Shown here in pieces: positions 54,704 through 63,270 of a DNA stretch of 64,000 nucleotides (positions within the stretch are counted from its first letter, which is position 1; the number at the start of each line of letters is the position of its first letter). A model generated the notes under the pieces. It searched no databases, was not told the origin of the DNA, and was given only the letters and a program-made list of their open reading frames with translations. A program made the position numbers and the translations under genes. Location: the NCBI RefSeq assembly GCF_041435095.1, contig NZ_CP108025.1, positions 992,001 through 1,056,000 on the forward strand. Direction: 5' to 3'. The DNA is from Kitasatospora sp. NBC_00315. GTDB taxonomy: Bacteria; Actinomycetota; Actinomycetes; Streptomycetales; Streptomycetaceae.

Positions 54704-55684
54704 ATGCGGCGCTCTTCATACCATCCGATCAATCGGGGTTCGCGGAACCCTTCCAGGGCCGCCCTCGTGCTCTGCCTGTCCGCCGCGATGACCGGTTGCA
54801 CCGGCCGGATCCCGTCGCCCGCCCCGGTGCCCGGACCGACCCCCCGACCGTCCGGGAGCACCGGCGCGACGGACCGGCCCGCCCTTCTGCCCACCGCGCC
54901 TTCCGTGCTGCCCGGCGCCGCCCGCCGGCAGGAGAGCAACAGCGCCGACGCGGCCGCGCTCAGGGCGGCCGCCGTCCGGCAGGCCCGGGAGAGCGTCCGG
55001 GCCTGGGGGCTCGACGAGTCACCGCTCAGGGCGCCCCGGCCGCCGGCCGGCCCGTCCGAGCTGCCGGCAGCCCAGGGCGTCGTGCTGCGGCCCGGCCTGC
55101 CCCCGGTGGTCAGCCGGATCCCGACCACCGACCGGGTCGTCTTCCTGACCGTGGACGACGGCGCCGAGAAGGACCCGGAGTTCGCCCGGATGACGCGCGA
55201 ACTCGGCGTCCCCTTCACCGCCTTCGTCTCCGACTACCTGGCCCGCAGCGACTACGGCTACTTCCGGGGCCTCGCCGAACAGGGCGATCCGGTCCAGAAC
55301 CACACGCTCAACCACCGGGACATGCGGAAACTGACGTACGAGCAGCAGCGGCAGGAGATCTGCGGCCAGCAGGACGAACTGGAGCGCGAGATCGGCGTCC
55401 GCCCGCGCCTGTTCCGGCCGCCGTACGGCGAGTACACCACGGACACCCTGCGGGCCGCCGCGTCCTGCGGGATCGAGAGCGCCGTGCTCTGGAACGAGGA
55501 GGCGTTCGCGGACCACATGGAGTGGCGGTACGCCGACCAGCGCCTCCACCCGGGGGACATCATCCTCACCCACTTCCGGGGGGCCGCCCTCTGGAAGGGC
55601 ACCATGCCCGACATGCTCCGCGAGGTCCTCAACACCGTCACCGGCCAGGGCTTCGCGCTGGCCCTGCTCGACGACTACCTCTAG
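54704..55684 (+). CDS. Polysaccharide deacetylase (CE4) lipoprotein
   Basis: A 326-residue surface enzyme. Lipobox AAMTGC near residue 32, a Pro/Thr-rich stalk, then the NodB fold: RVVFLTVDDGAEKDP (metal Asp pair), NHTLNHRDMRKL (His-x3-His), RPRLFRPPYGEYTTDTL and GDIILTHFRG. It would deacetylate chitin, xylan or peptidoglycan. The stop overlaps the end of the converging GH10 pseudogene by four bases, so no terminator separates them. ATG 54704. Confidence 0.9.
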   Translation: MRRSSYHPINRGSRNPSRAALVLCLSAAMTGCTGRIPSPAPVPGPTPRPSGSTGATDRPALLPTAPSVLPGAARRQESNSADAAALRAAAVRQARESVRAWGLDESPLRAPRPPAGPSELPAAQGVVLRPGLPPVVSRIPTTDRVVFLTVDDGAEKDPEFARMTRELGVPFTAFVSDYLARSDYGYFRGLAEQGDPVQNHTLNHRDMRKLTYEQQRQEICGQQDELEREIGVRPRLFRPPYGEYTTDTLRAAASCGIESAVLWNEEAFADHMEWRYADQRLHPGDIILTHFRGAALWKGTMPDMLREVLNTVTGQGFALALLDDYL

Positions 55685-56460
55685 CTCGGCCCTGCTGGTC
55701 GCTCTGGCCGTTGCAGGGCCAGGTCACCACCTTGGCGCCGTTGGCGGTCTGGCTGTTGTAGGCGTCCAGGCACATCTGGACCCCGCCGGTGGTCACCGTC
55801 AGCTGGTTGGACGACGTGTGCGTCCAGGTCTGGTTCGCGCCGTTGCCGCGGTCCCAGATCTGCAGCTGCAGTCGTGGACGTGGAGCCGGGCGCTCGGGTC
55901 GGCTGCGTGGGCGGTGCGCAGGGCCTCGGCGAAGTAGTTCGTGCCCATCGCCTGGTAGGACACGTCGTTGACGAGAGATCCGTCGCCGTTGAAGGGCTCG
56001 TTGACCACGTCCCAGGCGTAGATCTGACCCTTGTAGTGGGTGACCTCGGCGGTGATGCGGGAGTCCACGGCCGCCTGCACCTGGTTGAGCGGCAGACCGG
56101 ATACCCAGGCGGGCAGTTGGCTCTGCCAGACCGGGTTGTGGCCCCGCACGCGCATGTCGTGGGCCTAGGCGTACGCGCGATCTGGTCGCCGGGGCCGAAG
56201 TTGAACCGGCTGTTGCCCGGTTCGGTGGTGTCCCACTTCATCTCGTTGCCCGGCGTGAGCGCGTCGAACCGGGCGCCGGCGATGTCGCTCTCATTGGTGT
56301 TGGACAGGTCCGACGTCGTCAGGGCGGTGCCGTGGTAGCGGCCGTGCGCCACGGCGAGAGTGCGAAGCGGGGTGGTCGCGTGGGCGGTTCCGGCGGCACC
56401 CAGGGCCACGGCTGCCGCGGCGAGGACGGCGGCGGGCTCCTCCAGGAGCGCCGTAACCAG
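55681..56460 (-). pseudogene. GH10 xylanase remnant fused to a CBM13 fragment
   Basis: The N-terminus encodes mature GH10 sequence, TPLRTLAVAHGRYHGTAL and LTPGNEMKWDTTEPG. A frameshift near 56175 and a nonsense codon (AYA-stop-AHDM, 56165-56167) follow. Another frame continues VRGHNPVWQSQLPAWV and the acid/base Glu in YAWDVVNEPFNGDG, ending at ARLHVHD. There the sequence jumps to a ricin-type CBM13 (LQIWDRGNGANQTWTHTSSNQL, QMCLDAYNSQTANG) and stops at GRA. The nucleophile half of the barrel is missing. The signal-peptide frame is also broken. It cannot encode an active xylanase. Confidence 0.88.
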
Positions 56461-56835
56461 GGAGACGGGAGTTCGGGGGCATTGTGACCTCCGGCAAAGA
56501 AAGCGGGAATGCCTGGGAAGGCACGCACCGACCGTGGCAGGGGTGATCCCGTGTGCGGGTGCGCGGAGCGGACGATCATGTCCGGCGAGAAAGTCACACT
56601 CGCACGGAAACCTGCCCCGGAATCGGGGGGAGGACGAGGGCCGCGATGTGCCAGGTAAACAGACGGGCCCACCGGCGTCAAGAACTTCGGCGATCGTGGC
56701 GCCGCAACGCAGGGGCCGCCCTCATGCGGACCGCGCACCTTTGCAAGAAGGCTTGACACTGGGTGCCGGAGTGCTGGAAGCTCCCAATAGTCAGAGCCGA
56801 GGAGATCCGCTTGCGATGATCGTCTTACAACAGAT

Positions 56836-56849
56836 TGTTAGCGCTCACA
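56836..56849. promoter_or_regulatory. Candidate LacI-family operator in the xylanase/arabinofuranosidase gap
   Basis: TGTTAGCGCTCACA differs at one base from the perfect palindrome at 61271. The flanks are also alike (ATTGTTAGCGCT...CATTC). It lies 682 bases before the GH54 start at 57531. The gap 56461-57530 holds no convincing gene. Confidence 0.6.
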
Positions 56850-57530
56850 TTCCCCCGGATTCACCGCACGGCCAGGAAACCTGCCTGAAGATCAGAGCGT
56901 CACCACTGGCCGCCGGCCGAGCCGCTCAGGCACCGGCGGACCCGTGTGACACCCCGAGGCACGGCATGACCCGATGAGGCTGTGCGCTGTTCCCGCCCCC
57001 GACCGGCAGGGGCGAACGTCCACCCGACCTTCGCTCCGGGCCCCGTGGACGACGGATCGGGCAACCGGCGCCGAGGGGCCGGCCGCCGACTGCCGCAGGT
57101 GACGACAGCCTGATGCGCGGAGTGCGGACAGCGGAATTCTCCACCACCAGGTGCCGCCGTGCGGTGGCGGGAATTGGACAGGAGGCCTGCCCATCGGAAA
57201 TCAGCTAAAGAGAACAGGGATCACAGGCGGTCCGCAGGAACAGGACCGGCGTCCGGAGTCGCGCTCGCCGGCTCCCCCCGGCGCCCGCGAGGACCAGAAC
57301 GTCGCATCCTGCTATTCGCCGTTCCCGTAGGCGCTACAAGCCGCGCCGAGAAACACCGGGGCGTATTCCTGAATTCTCGCACGGGGAACCGTACGAGAAG
57401 TCGGGCCCAGCGGCCTCCGCCGCCCTCCGGGGCACCTCGCGATCCCCGAGGGAATTCCCGAAAAAATCCCCGTCCACGACGGCGGGGCCATTCATCAGCG
57501 CACATTTGTCATGTACACAAGGAGATTAAG

Positions 57531-59093
57531 GTGGGAATCACATCCAGGCCGGGCCTGCCCGGGTTGCTCGCGGCAGCACGCCGGCGCAGTCCGGCGGAGC
57601 CGGCGCTCAGGGGCCCCTCCGAGGGCTCGTCGCACCGCGGGACCAGCCTCTTCGCCCGTGCCGCCGCAGCGGCCGTCCTCGTCGTCGGCTCCCTGGCGGG
57701 CGCCGCGCTCGCGACCGGTTCCGCGCAGGCCGCCGGACCTGGGCCGTGTGACATCTACGCCGGGGGCGGGACGCCGTGCGTGGCCGCCCACAGCACCACC
57801 CGGGCCCTGTACTCCGCCTACAACGGATCGCTGTACCAGGTCCGGCGCGCATCGGACAACGCGACTCAGAACATCGGGCTGCTCAGCGCGGGTGGCTACG
57901 CCAACGCGGCCGCCCAGGACTCCTTCTGTGCCGGGACGAGCTGCGTCATCACCGTCATCTACGACCAGTCGGGCCGAGGCAACAACCTCACCCAGGCGCC
58001 CGCCGGCGGTGCCGCCGGCGGTCCCGACAACCTGGCCGACGCCACCGCCGCACCCACAACCGTCGGCGGCCACAAGGCCTACGGCGTCTTCGTGGCCCCG
58101 GGCACTGGTTACCGCAACAATCACACCAGCGGGATCGCCACCGGCGACAGCGCCGAGGGCATGTACGCCATCTTCGACGGCACCCACTACAACGGCGGCT
58201 GCTGCTTCGACTACGGCAACGCAGAGACCAACAACAACGACGACGGCAACGGCACCATGGAGGCCATCTACTTCGGCAACATCAAGGTCTGGGGATACGG
58301 CGCGGGCAACGGCCCCTGGATCATGGCCGACCTGGAGAACGGACTCTTCTCCGGCGTCAACCAGCACCTCAACTCCGGTGACCCGTCGGTCAACTACCGC
58401 TATGTCACAGCCATGGTCAAGGGTGGGGCCAACCAGTGGGCCATCCACGGCGGCAACGCCCAGGGCGGCTCCCTGTCCACCTACTACAGCGGAGTGCGCC
58501 CCAACGTCGCCGGCTACAACCCCATGCAGAAGCAGGGCGCCATCATCCTCGGCATCGGTGGTGACAACAGCAAGGGAGCCCAAGGCACCTTCTACGAGGG
58601 TGTCATGACCTCCGGCTACCCTTCCGACACGACCGAGAACTCCGTCCAGGCCAACATCACCTCGGTCGGCTACGGGGGTTCGTCCTCGGGTTCGGGTTCG
58701 ACGGGTGCGCTGCACGCGCTGGGTGCGGGCAAGTGCCTGGACGTGCCGAACTCCTCCACGACCGCCGGCACCCAGCTGCAGATCTGGGACTGCAGCAACG
58801 GCGCGAACCAGACCTGGACGCACACGTCGTCCAACCAGCTGACGGTGACCACCGGCGGGGTCCAGATGTGCCTGGACGCCTACAACAGCCAGACCACCAA
58901 CGGCGCCAAGGTGGTGACCTGGCCCTGCAACGGCCAGACCAACCAGCAGTGGCAGCTCAACGCCAACGGCACCGTGACCGGCGTCCAGTCCGGGCTCTGC
59001 CTCGACGTCACCGCCAAGTCCACCGCCAACGGCGCCCTGGCCGAACTGTGGACCTGCAACGGCCAGACCAACCAGCAATGGGCCCTCAACTAG
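57531..59093 (+). CDS. Secreted GH54 alpha-L-arabinofuranosidase with CBM13
   Basis: A 520-residue exoenzyme removing arabinosyl side chains from arabinoxylan or arabinan. GTG 57531 follows AAGGAGATTA. A long signal region ends at GSAQAAG (about residue 67). The GH54 core has GPCDIYAGGGTPCVAAHSTTRALYS, vicinal Cys GGCCFDYGN, the nucleophile Glu in IMADLENGLF and the acid Asp in LGIGGDNSKGAQG (compare E221 and D297 of the Aspergillus enzyme). Instead of the usual CBM42, the C-terminus is a ricin-type CBM13 with three QxW-type repeats (GANQTW, TNQQWQL, TNQQWAL). Confidence 0.92.
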   Translation: MGITSRPGLPGLLAAARRRSPAEPALRGPSEGSSHRGTSLFARAAAAAVLVVGSLAGAALATGSAQAAGPGPCDIYAGGGTPCVAAHSTTRALYSAYNGSLYQVRRASDNATQNIGLLSAGGYANAAAQDSFCAGTSCVITVIYDQSGRGNNLTQAPAGGAAGGPDNLADATAAPTTVGGHKAYGVFVAPGTGYRNNHTSGIATGDSAEGMYAIFDGTHYNGGCCFDYGNAETNNNDDGNGTMEAIYFGNIKVWGYGAGNGPWIMADLENGLFSGVNQHLNSGDPSVNYRYVTAMVKGGANQWAIHGGNAQGGSLSTYYSGVRPNVAGYNPMQKQGAIILGIGGDNSKGAQGTFYEGVMTSGYPSDTTENSVQANITSVGYGGSSSGSGSTGALHALGAGKCLDVPNSSTTAGTQLQIWDCSNGANQTWTHTSSNQLTVTTGGVQMCLDAYNSQTTNGAKVVTWPCNGQTNQQWQLNANGTVTGVQSGLCLDVTAKSTANGALAELWTCNGQTNQQWALN

Positions 59094-59101
59094 CGTCATC
59101 T

Positions 59102-59151
59102 GCGGGGCGGGTTCCGTGCGCGGCTCCAGGCCGGCGCGGAACCCGCCCCGC
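59102..59151 (+). terminator. Terminator after the first GH54 gene
   Basis: GCGGGGCGGGTTCCG (59102-59116) pairs exactly with 59137-59151; the 20-base loop has further self-pairing. It lies eight bases past the stop. Confidence 0.85.
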
Positions 59152-59352
59152 ATCTCCCTGATGTGCGCGGGTTACGAGTCGGCGATGCGAGCCGTGCGGC
59201 CTCGTCAGTTCCCGCAGCTGCGTGCCGGCAGGCGCCGGCCCGGCTCGGCCCGGCTGTACCGGCCGCCTGTACGACGGCACCAGGCAGCGAGAGCCGACCG
59301 TACTGCCCCGAGAACGGCAACCACCCCACCACTCCCGCCAGGAGGCGACCAC

Positions 59353-61023
59353 ATGTTCCACCCGAACCGGCGCGCCGGACGTCCATCGCCGCGAACAAGC
59401 CTGTGGAGGACGTTTGCCCGCGTGCTCTCGGCACTCCTTCTGTCCGTGGCGGCTCCGCTGATCTCCCTGGGCGCGGCCACGCCGGCCGCCGCACTGGGCA
59501 ACGGCGCAGCCACCACTCCGCAGATGGGCTTCAACGACTGGAACGCCTACGGCTGCAATGTCTCCGAGTCGCTGATCAAGACCACGGCGCTGGCCATGCA
59601 CAACAACGGCATGCAGAGCGCCGGATACGCGTATGTCAACATCGACGATTGCTGGATGACCCACGCACGGGGTTCCGACGGGCGTCTGGTCCCGGATCCG
59701 GGCAAATTCCCGGACGGGATCAAGGGCACCGCCGACTACGTCCACTCGCTGGGCCTGAAGCTGGGGATCTACGAGGACGCCGGACTGCAGACCTGCGGCG
59801 GCTACCCCGGCAGCCTCGGGCACGAGACCACGGACGCCCAGTCCTTCGCCTCCTGGGGCGTGGACTACCTGAAGTACGACAACTGCTACGCGGGGCCGGG
59901 GTGTGCGCTGAACTCCTGCCCCAACGGCAGCAAGACGCCCGCGCAGACCCGCTACACCACGATGCGTGACGCCCTGGCCGCGACCGGCCGGCCCATCCTG
60001 TTCAGCCTGTGCAACTGGGGCGAGGAGAGCGTGTGGACCTGGGGCGCCGGCATCGGCAACAGCTGGCGCACCACAGGTGACATCAACGCCAGCTATTCCA
60101 GCATGTTGTCGATCTTCCACAGCAACGTGAAGCTGGCCGCCTACGCCGGGCCCGGCCACTGGAACGACCCGGACATGCTCGAGGTCGGCAACGGCTCCCT
60201 CAGCGACACGGAGAGCCGCTCGGAGTTCAGCCTGTGGTCGGAGATGGCAGCTCCACTCATCGCCGGTACCAACATCGCCTCGGCCAGCGCGGCCACCCTG
60301 TCCACGCTCACCAACACCCGCGTGATCGCCGTGGACCAGGACGCCCTCGGCAAGCAGGGCACCCTGGTGTCCTCCACCGGCGGTCTCGACGTGCTGGCCA
60401 AGCCGCTGGCGAACGGCGACGTCTCGGTGGCGCTGTTCAACGAGACCGGATCGACCGCGACCATCAGCACCTCCGCCGCCGCGATCGGGAAGACCGGAGC
60501 GCCCAGCTACAACCTCACCGACCTCTGGTCCGGCGCGAGTTCGACCACCGCGGGTGCCATCAGCGCCTCGGTCCCGGCGCACGGCACCACCATGTTCCGC
60601 GTCGCGGGCGGTACCGGCGGCGGAACGGGCGCGGGCGGCGCGGTGCGCGCGGTGGGTGCGGGCAAGTGCCTGGACGTGCCGGGCTCGACCACAACCGCGG
60701 GCACACAGGTGGACATCTGGGACTGCGACGCCCAGGCGAACCAGCAGTGGACGCACACCTCGTCGAACCAGCTGACCGTGTACTCCGGCGGCACGCAGAT
60801 GTGCCTGGACGCCTACAACAACCAGACCGCGCCGGGTACCAAGGTCGAGATCTGGACCTGCAACAACCAGGCGAACCAGCAGTGGAAGGTGAACACCGAC
60901 GGCACCATCACCAGCGTCCTCTCCGGACTCTGCCTCGACGTCACCGCCAAGTCCACGGCCGACGGCGCCCTGATCGACCTGTGGACCTGCAACGGCCAGA
61001 CCAATCAGCAGTGGGCCCTCTGA
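59353..61023 (+). CDS. Secreted GH27 alpha-galactosidase with CBM13
   Basis: A 556-residue exoenzyme cutting alpha-galactosyl side chains, as on galactomannan. ATG 59353 follows AGGAGG. Signal peptide to about residue 47 (PAAALG). GH27 motifs: TPQMGFNDWNAYGC, YVNIDDCWM, WGVDYLKYDNCY with the nucleophile Asp and GHWNDPDMLEVG with the acid/base Asp. A beta-sandwich domain follows, then a Gly-rich linker and a CBM13 (ANQQW, ANQQWKV, TNQQWAL) closely related to those on the neighbouring GH54 enzymes. Confidence 0.95.
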   Translation: MFHPNRRAGRPSPRTSLWRTFARVLSALLLSVAAPLISLGAATPAAALGNGAATTPQMGFNDWNAYGCNVSESLIKTTALAMHNNGMQSAGYAYVNIDDCWMTHARGSDGRLVPDPGKFPDGIKGTADYVHSLGLKLGIYEDAGLQTCGGYPGSLGHETTDAQSFASWGVDYLKYDNCYAGPGCALNSCPNGSKTPAQTRYTTMRDALAATGRPILFSLCNWGEESVWTWGAGIGNSWRTTGDINASYSSMLSIFHSNVKLAAYAGPGHWNDPDMLEVGNGSLSDTESRSEFSLWSEMAAPLIAGTNIASASAATLSTLTNTRVIAVDQDALGKQGTLVSSTGGLDVLAKPLANGDVSVALFNETGSTATISTSAAAIGKTGAPSYNLTDLWSGASSTTAGAISASVPAHGTTMFRVAGGTGGGTGAGGAVRAVGAGKCLDVPGSTTTAGTQVDIWDCDAQANQQWTHTSSNQLTVYSGGTQMCLDAYNNQTAPGTKVEIWTCNNQANQQWKVNTDGTITSVLSGLCLDVTAKSTADGALIDLWTCNGQTNQQWAL

Positions 61024-61270
61024 GGTTCCGTGGCGGCCGGGTGCGGACTGTGTTCGGCCCGACGGGTGAGATCGCCGGACTCCCCCGTCGTGCCGAGCGG
61101 TTCATCGCGGCTTGGCAATCGACGGCACGTCAGTTCTGCGTCCGAGCACAGGCGTGCCGTACCGGTCCCGAAAGTCTCCAAACCCTTGACACCGTACGGT
61201 GGGTGATGAACCGTTGCCGCCAGGAAACCACCCCCGACCCACAAACGTCCACCGCGTCGGCGGCACAGAA

Positions 61271-61284
61271 TTGTTAGCGCTAAC
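61271..61284. promoter_or_regulatory. LacI-family-type operator before the second GH54 gene
   Basis: TGTTAGCGCTAACA is a perfect 14-base palindrome with a central CG, as in LacI/GalR-family sites, 99 bases before the start codon. TTGACA at 61185 and the palindrome CACCGTACGGTG (61190-61201) lie just upstream and may belong to the promoter. The gap 61024-61382 has no gene. Confidence 0.7.
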
Positions 61285-61382
61285 ATTCTCCTCCGGAGTG
61301 CCGCTCGGCGGCATCCCGGGCGGTGGAGGACGTTGCGCTGTCCACCGCTCCACGTGGGCCCGATGAGATGCAGGGAGCTCAT

Positions 61383-62897
61383 ATGCGCGACAGTCAAGGT
61401 CCAGAACAGCTGGTGATCGCACCTTCGCTTCATGGCCGGCTGAGAACGCTGACCCGCTTTTTCGCCACGGTCCTGCTGGTTGTCGGCACTCTGACCGGGT
61501 CGGGAGCCATCGCCGGAACCGCACAGGCCGCCACCACCCGCTCCTGCGACATCTACGCGGCAGGCGGGACCCCCTGTGTGGCCGCGCACTCCACGACTCG
61601 TTCGCTCTACGCGGCGTACACCGGAGCGCTCTACCAGGTCCGACGGGCCTCGGACAGCAGGGTGCAGAACATCGGCGTCGTCAGTGCCGGGGGCGTCGCC
61701 GACGCGGCCACCCAGGACGCCTTCTGCGCGGGCACCTCGTGTGTGGTCACAGTGATCTTCGACCAGTCCGGGCACGGCAACGACCTCGCGTACCAGGGCC
61801 CCGGGGGCGCGGGAGGCAGTGACACCCCGGCCAGCGCGACCAGCGAGGCGCTCACGCTGGGCGGCGCCAAGGCGTACTCGCTGTACATCAACCCCGGGAA
61901 CAGCTACTGGCACAACGGGTCCACCTCCGGGATGCCGCTCGGCAGCGCCCCCCAAGGCGCGTACATGGTGACCAGCGGTGTGCACGTCAACAGCGGTTGC
62001 TGCTTCGACTACGGGAACAGTGAGACGGACCGCAAGGCCGACGGCGCCGGCGCCATGAACGCCATCTACTTCGGGACCAGCTGCTGGTTCGGCGGCTGCT
62101 CGGGAACCGGTCCATGGGTGCAGGCCGACCTCGAATACGGCCTGTACTCAGGCGGCAGTTCGTCGTGGAACCCGAACCAGAGGGCCTTCTCCAGCCGCTA
62201 CGTCACCGCGATGCTGAAGAACAACGGAACCTCCCAGTTCGCGCTCAAGGGCGGTGACGCCCGGTCCGGCGGGCTCACGACCCTCTGGAACGGCGCGCTC
62301 CCGGCCGGCTACAGCCCGATGAAGCAGCAGGGCGCCATCATCCTGGGCAGCGGCGGCGACTGCTGCGCCGGCAACACCAACCAGAGCCTCGGGACCTTCT
62401 ACGAAGGCGCCGTCGTCAGCGGCTACCCGTCCGACGCCACCGACAACGCCGTCCAAGCCGACATCGCCGCGGCCGGCTACAGCACGGGCACGGGCGGCAC
62501 CAGTTCCGGCCCGCTGCACGCCGTCGGCGCCGGAAAGTGCCTGGACATTCCCAACTCCAGTACCACCAGCGGCACCCAGGCCCAGATCTACTCCTGCTCC
62601 GGAGGTGCGAACCAGGTGTGGACCGCCACCGCCTCGGGCCAGCTGACCGTGTACTCGGGCAGCAGTCAGATGTGCCTGGACGCCAACGGCACGGGCACCG
62701 TCAACGGCACCAAGGTAATCATCTGGACCTGCAACGGACAGCCCAACCAGCAGTGGACCCGAAATGTCAACGGCACCATCACCGGAGTCCAGTCAGGGCT
62801 CTGCCTGGACGTCAGTGGAGCGTCGACGGCGAACGGCGCGCTGGTCCAGTTGTATGCCTGCAACGGACAGAGCCAGCAGCAGTGGAAACTCGGATGA
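61383..62897 (+). CDS. Second secreted GH54 alpha-L-arabinofuranosidase with CBM13
   Basis: A 504-residue paralogue of the enzyme at 57531. ATG 61383 follows GGAG. Signal peptide to about residue 49 (GTAQAAT). Core motifs SCDIYAAGGTPCVAAHSTTRSLYA and SGCCFDYGN are kept, as are the nucleophile Glu (VQADLEYGLY) and acid Asp (LGSGGDCCAGNTN). Extra Cys pairs (SCWFGGCSG, GDCCAG) are unique to this copy and suggest an added disulfide. C-terminal CBM13 with GANQVW, PNQQWTR and SQQQWKL. The low similarity between copies suggests different substrates rather than a recent duplicate. Confidence 0.9.
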   Translation: MRDSQGPEQLVIAPSLHGRLRTLTRFFATVLLVVGTLTGSGAIAGTAQAATTRSCDIYAAGGTPCVAAHSTTRSLYAAYTGALYQVRRASDSRVQNIGVVSAGGVADAATQDAFCAGTSCVVTVIFDQSGHGNDLAYQGPGGAGGSDTPASATSEALTLGGAKAYSLYINPGNSYWHNGSTSGMPLGSAPQGAYMVTSGVHVNSGCCFDYGNSETDRKADGAGAMNAIYFGTSCWFGGCSGTGPWVQADLEYGLYSGGSSSWNPNQRAFSSRYVTAMLKNNGTSQFALKGGDARSGGLTTLWNGALPAGYSPMKQQGAIILGSGGDCCAGNTNQSLGTFYEGAVVSGYPSDATDNAVQADIAAAGYSTGTGGTSSGPLHAVGAGKCLDIPNSSTTSGTQAQIYSCSGGANQVWTATASGQLTVYSGSSQMCLDANGTGTVNGTKVIIWTCNGQPNQQWTRNVNGTITGVQSGLCLDVSGASTANGALVQLYACNGQSQQQWKLG

Positions 62898-62978
62898 GCC
62901 CTGACGAAAGGCTCCCCTCCTGAGATCCACTGCGGGTGGATCGGCGCGCCGTTCGATCGCGCCGGTCCGTTCCGGTCG

Positions 62979-63012
62979 GGGCCGGTTCCGACCGTACGGT
63001 CGGAACCGGCCC
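62979..63012. terminator. Perfect 34-bp palindrome between converging genes
   Basis: Arms of 17 bases meet with no loop (core CCGACCGT|ACGGTCGG), 82 bases past the second GH54 stop and before the end of the leftward membrane protein. It probably works as a bidirectional terminator. The remaining part of 62898-63270 shows no gene. Confidence 0.8.
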
Positions 63013-63270
63013 GGCGGGGGCGTCCTCAGCTCGCGGTGCGCCGGGGGATGCCGTTCCTGTCGTTCCGGATGCCCTGGGCGCCGAAAAGTGCTGTCGGCCC
63101 GCCCGGGTGCTGTCGGCCCGCTCGACTTCGCCTCGCCCCGGCCTCGCGCGGCCGACAGGTCGGCGGCGTCCCCGACCCGGCCACACAGCTCAAAGAGCAG
63201 GTTGGGCCGCGTCCGACAATGCGCGTCGGATCGGCGCGACCCCTCAAGGCCCCCGGCTCCCGACGCCGCC

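Noticed and set aside
57159..57530. N-terminal extension of the first GH54 enzyme
   Set aside because: The frame is open, but the residues are Arg/Pro-rich without a signal peptide, while GTG 57531 has AAGGAG and leads into a normal export signal.
61383..62897. Loss of a catalytic residue in the second GH54 (MNAIYFG instead of MEAIYFG)
   Set aside because: Counting along the Aspergillus enzyme puts the nucleophile (E221) in the later DLE(Y/N)GL segment and the acid (D297) in GGD; both are kept in this copy.
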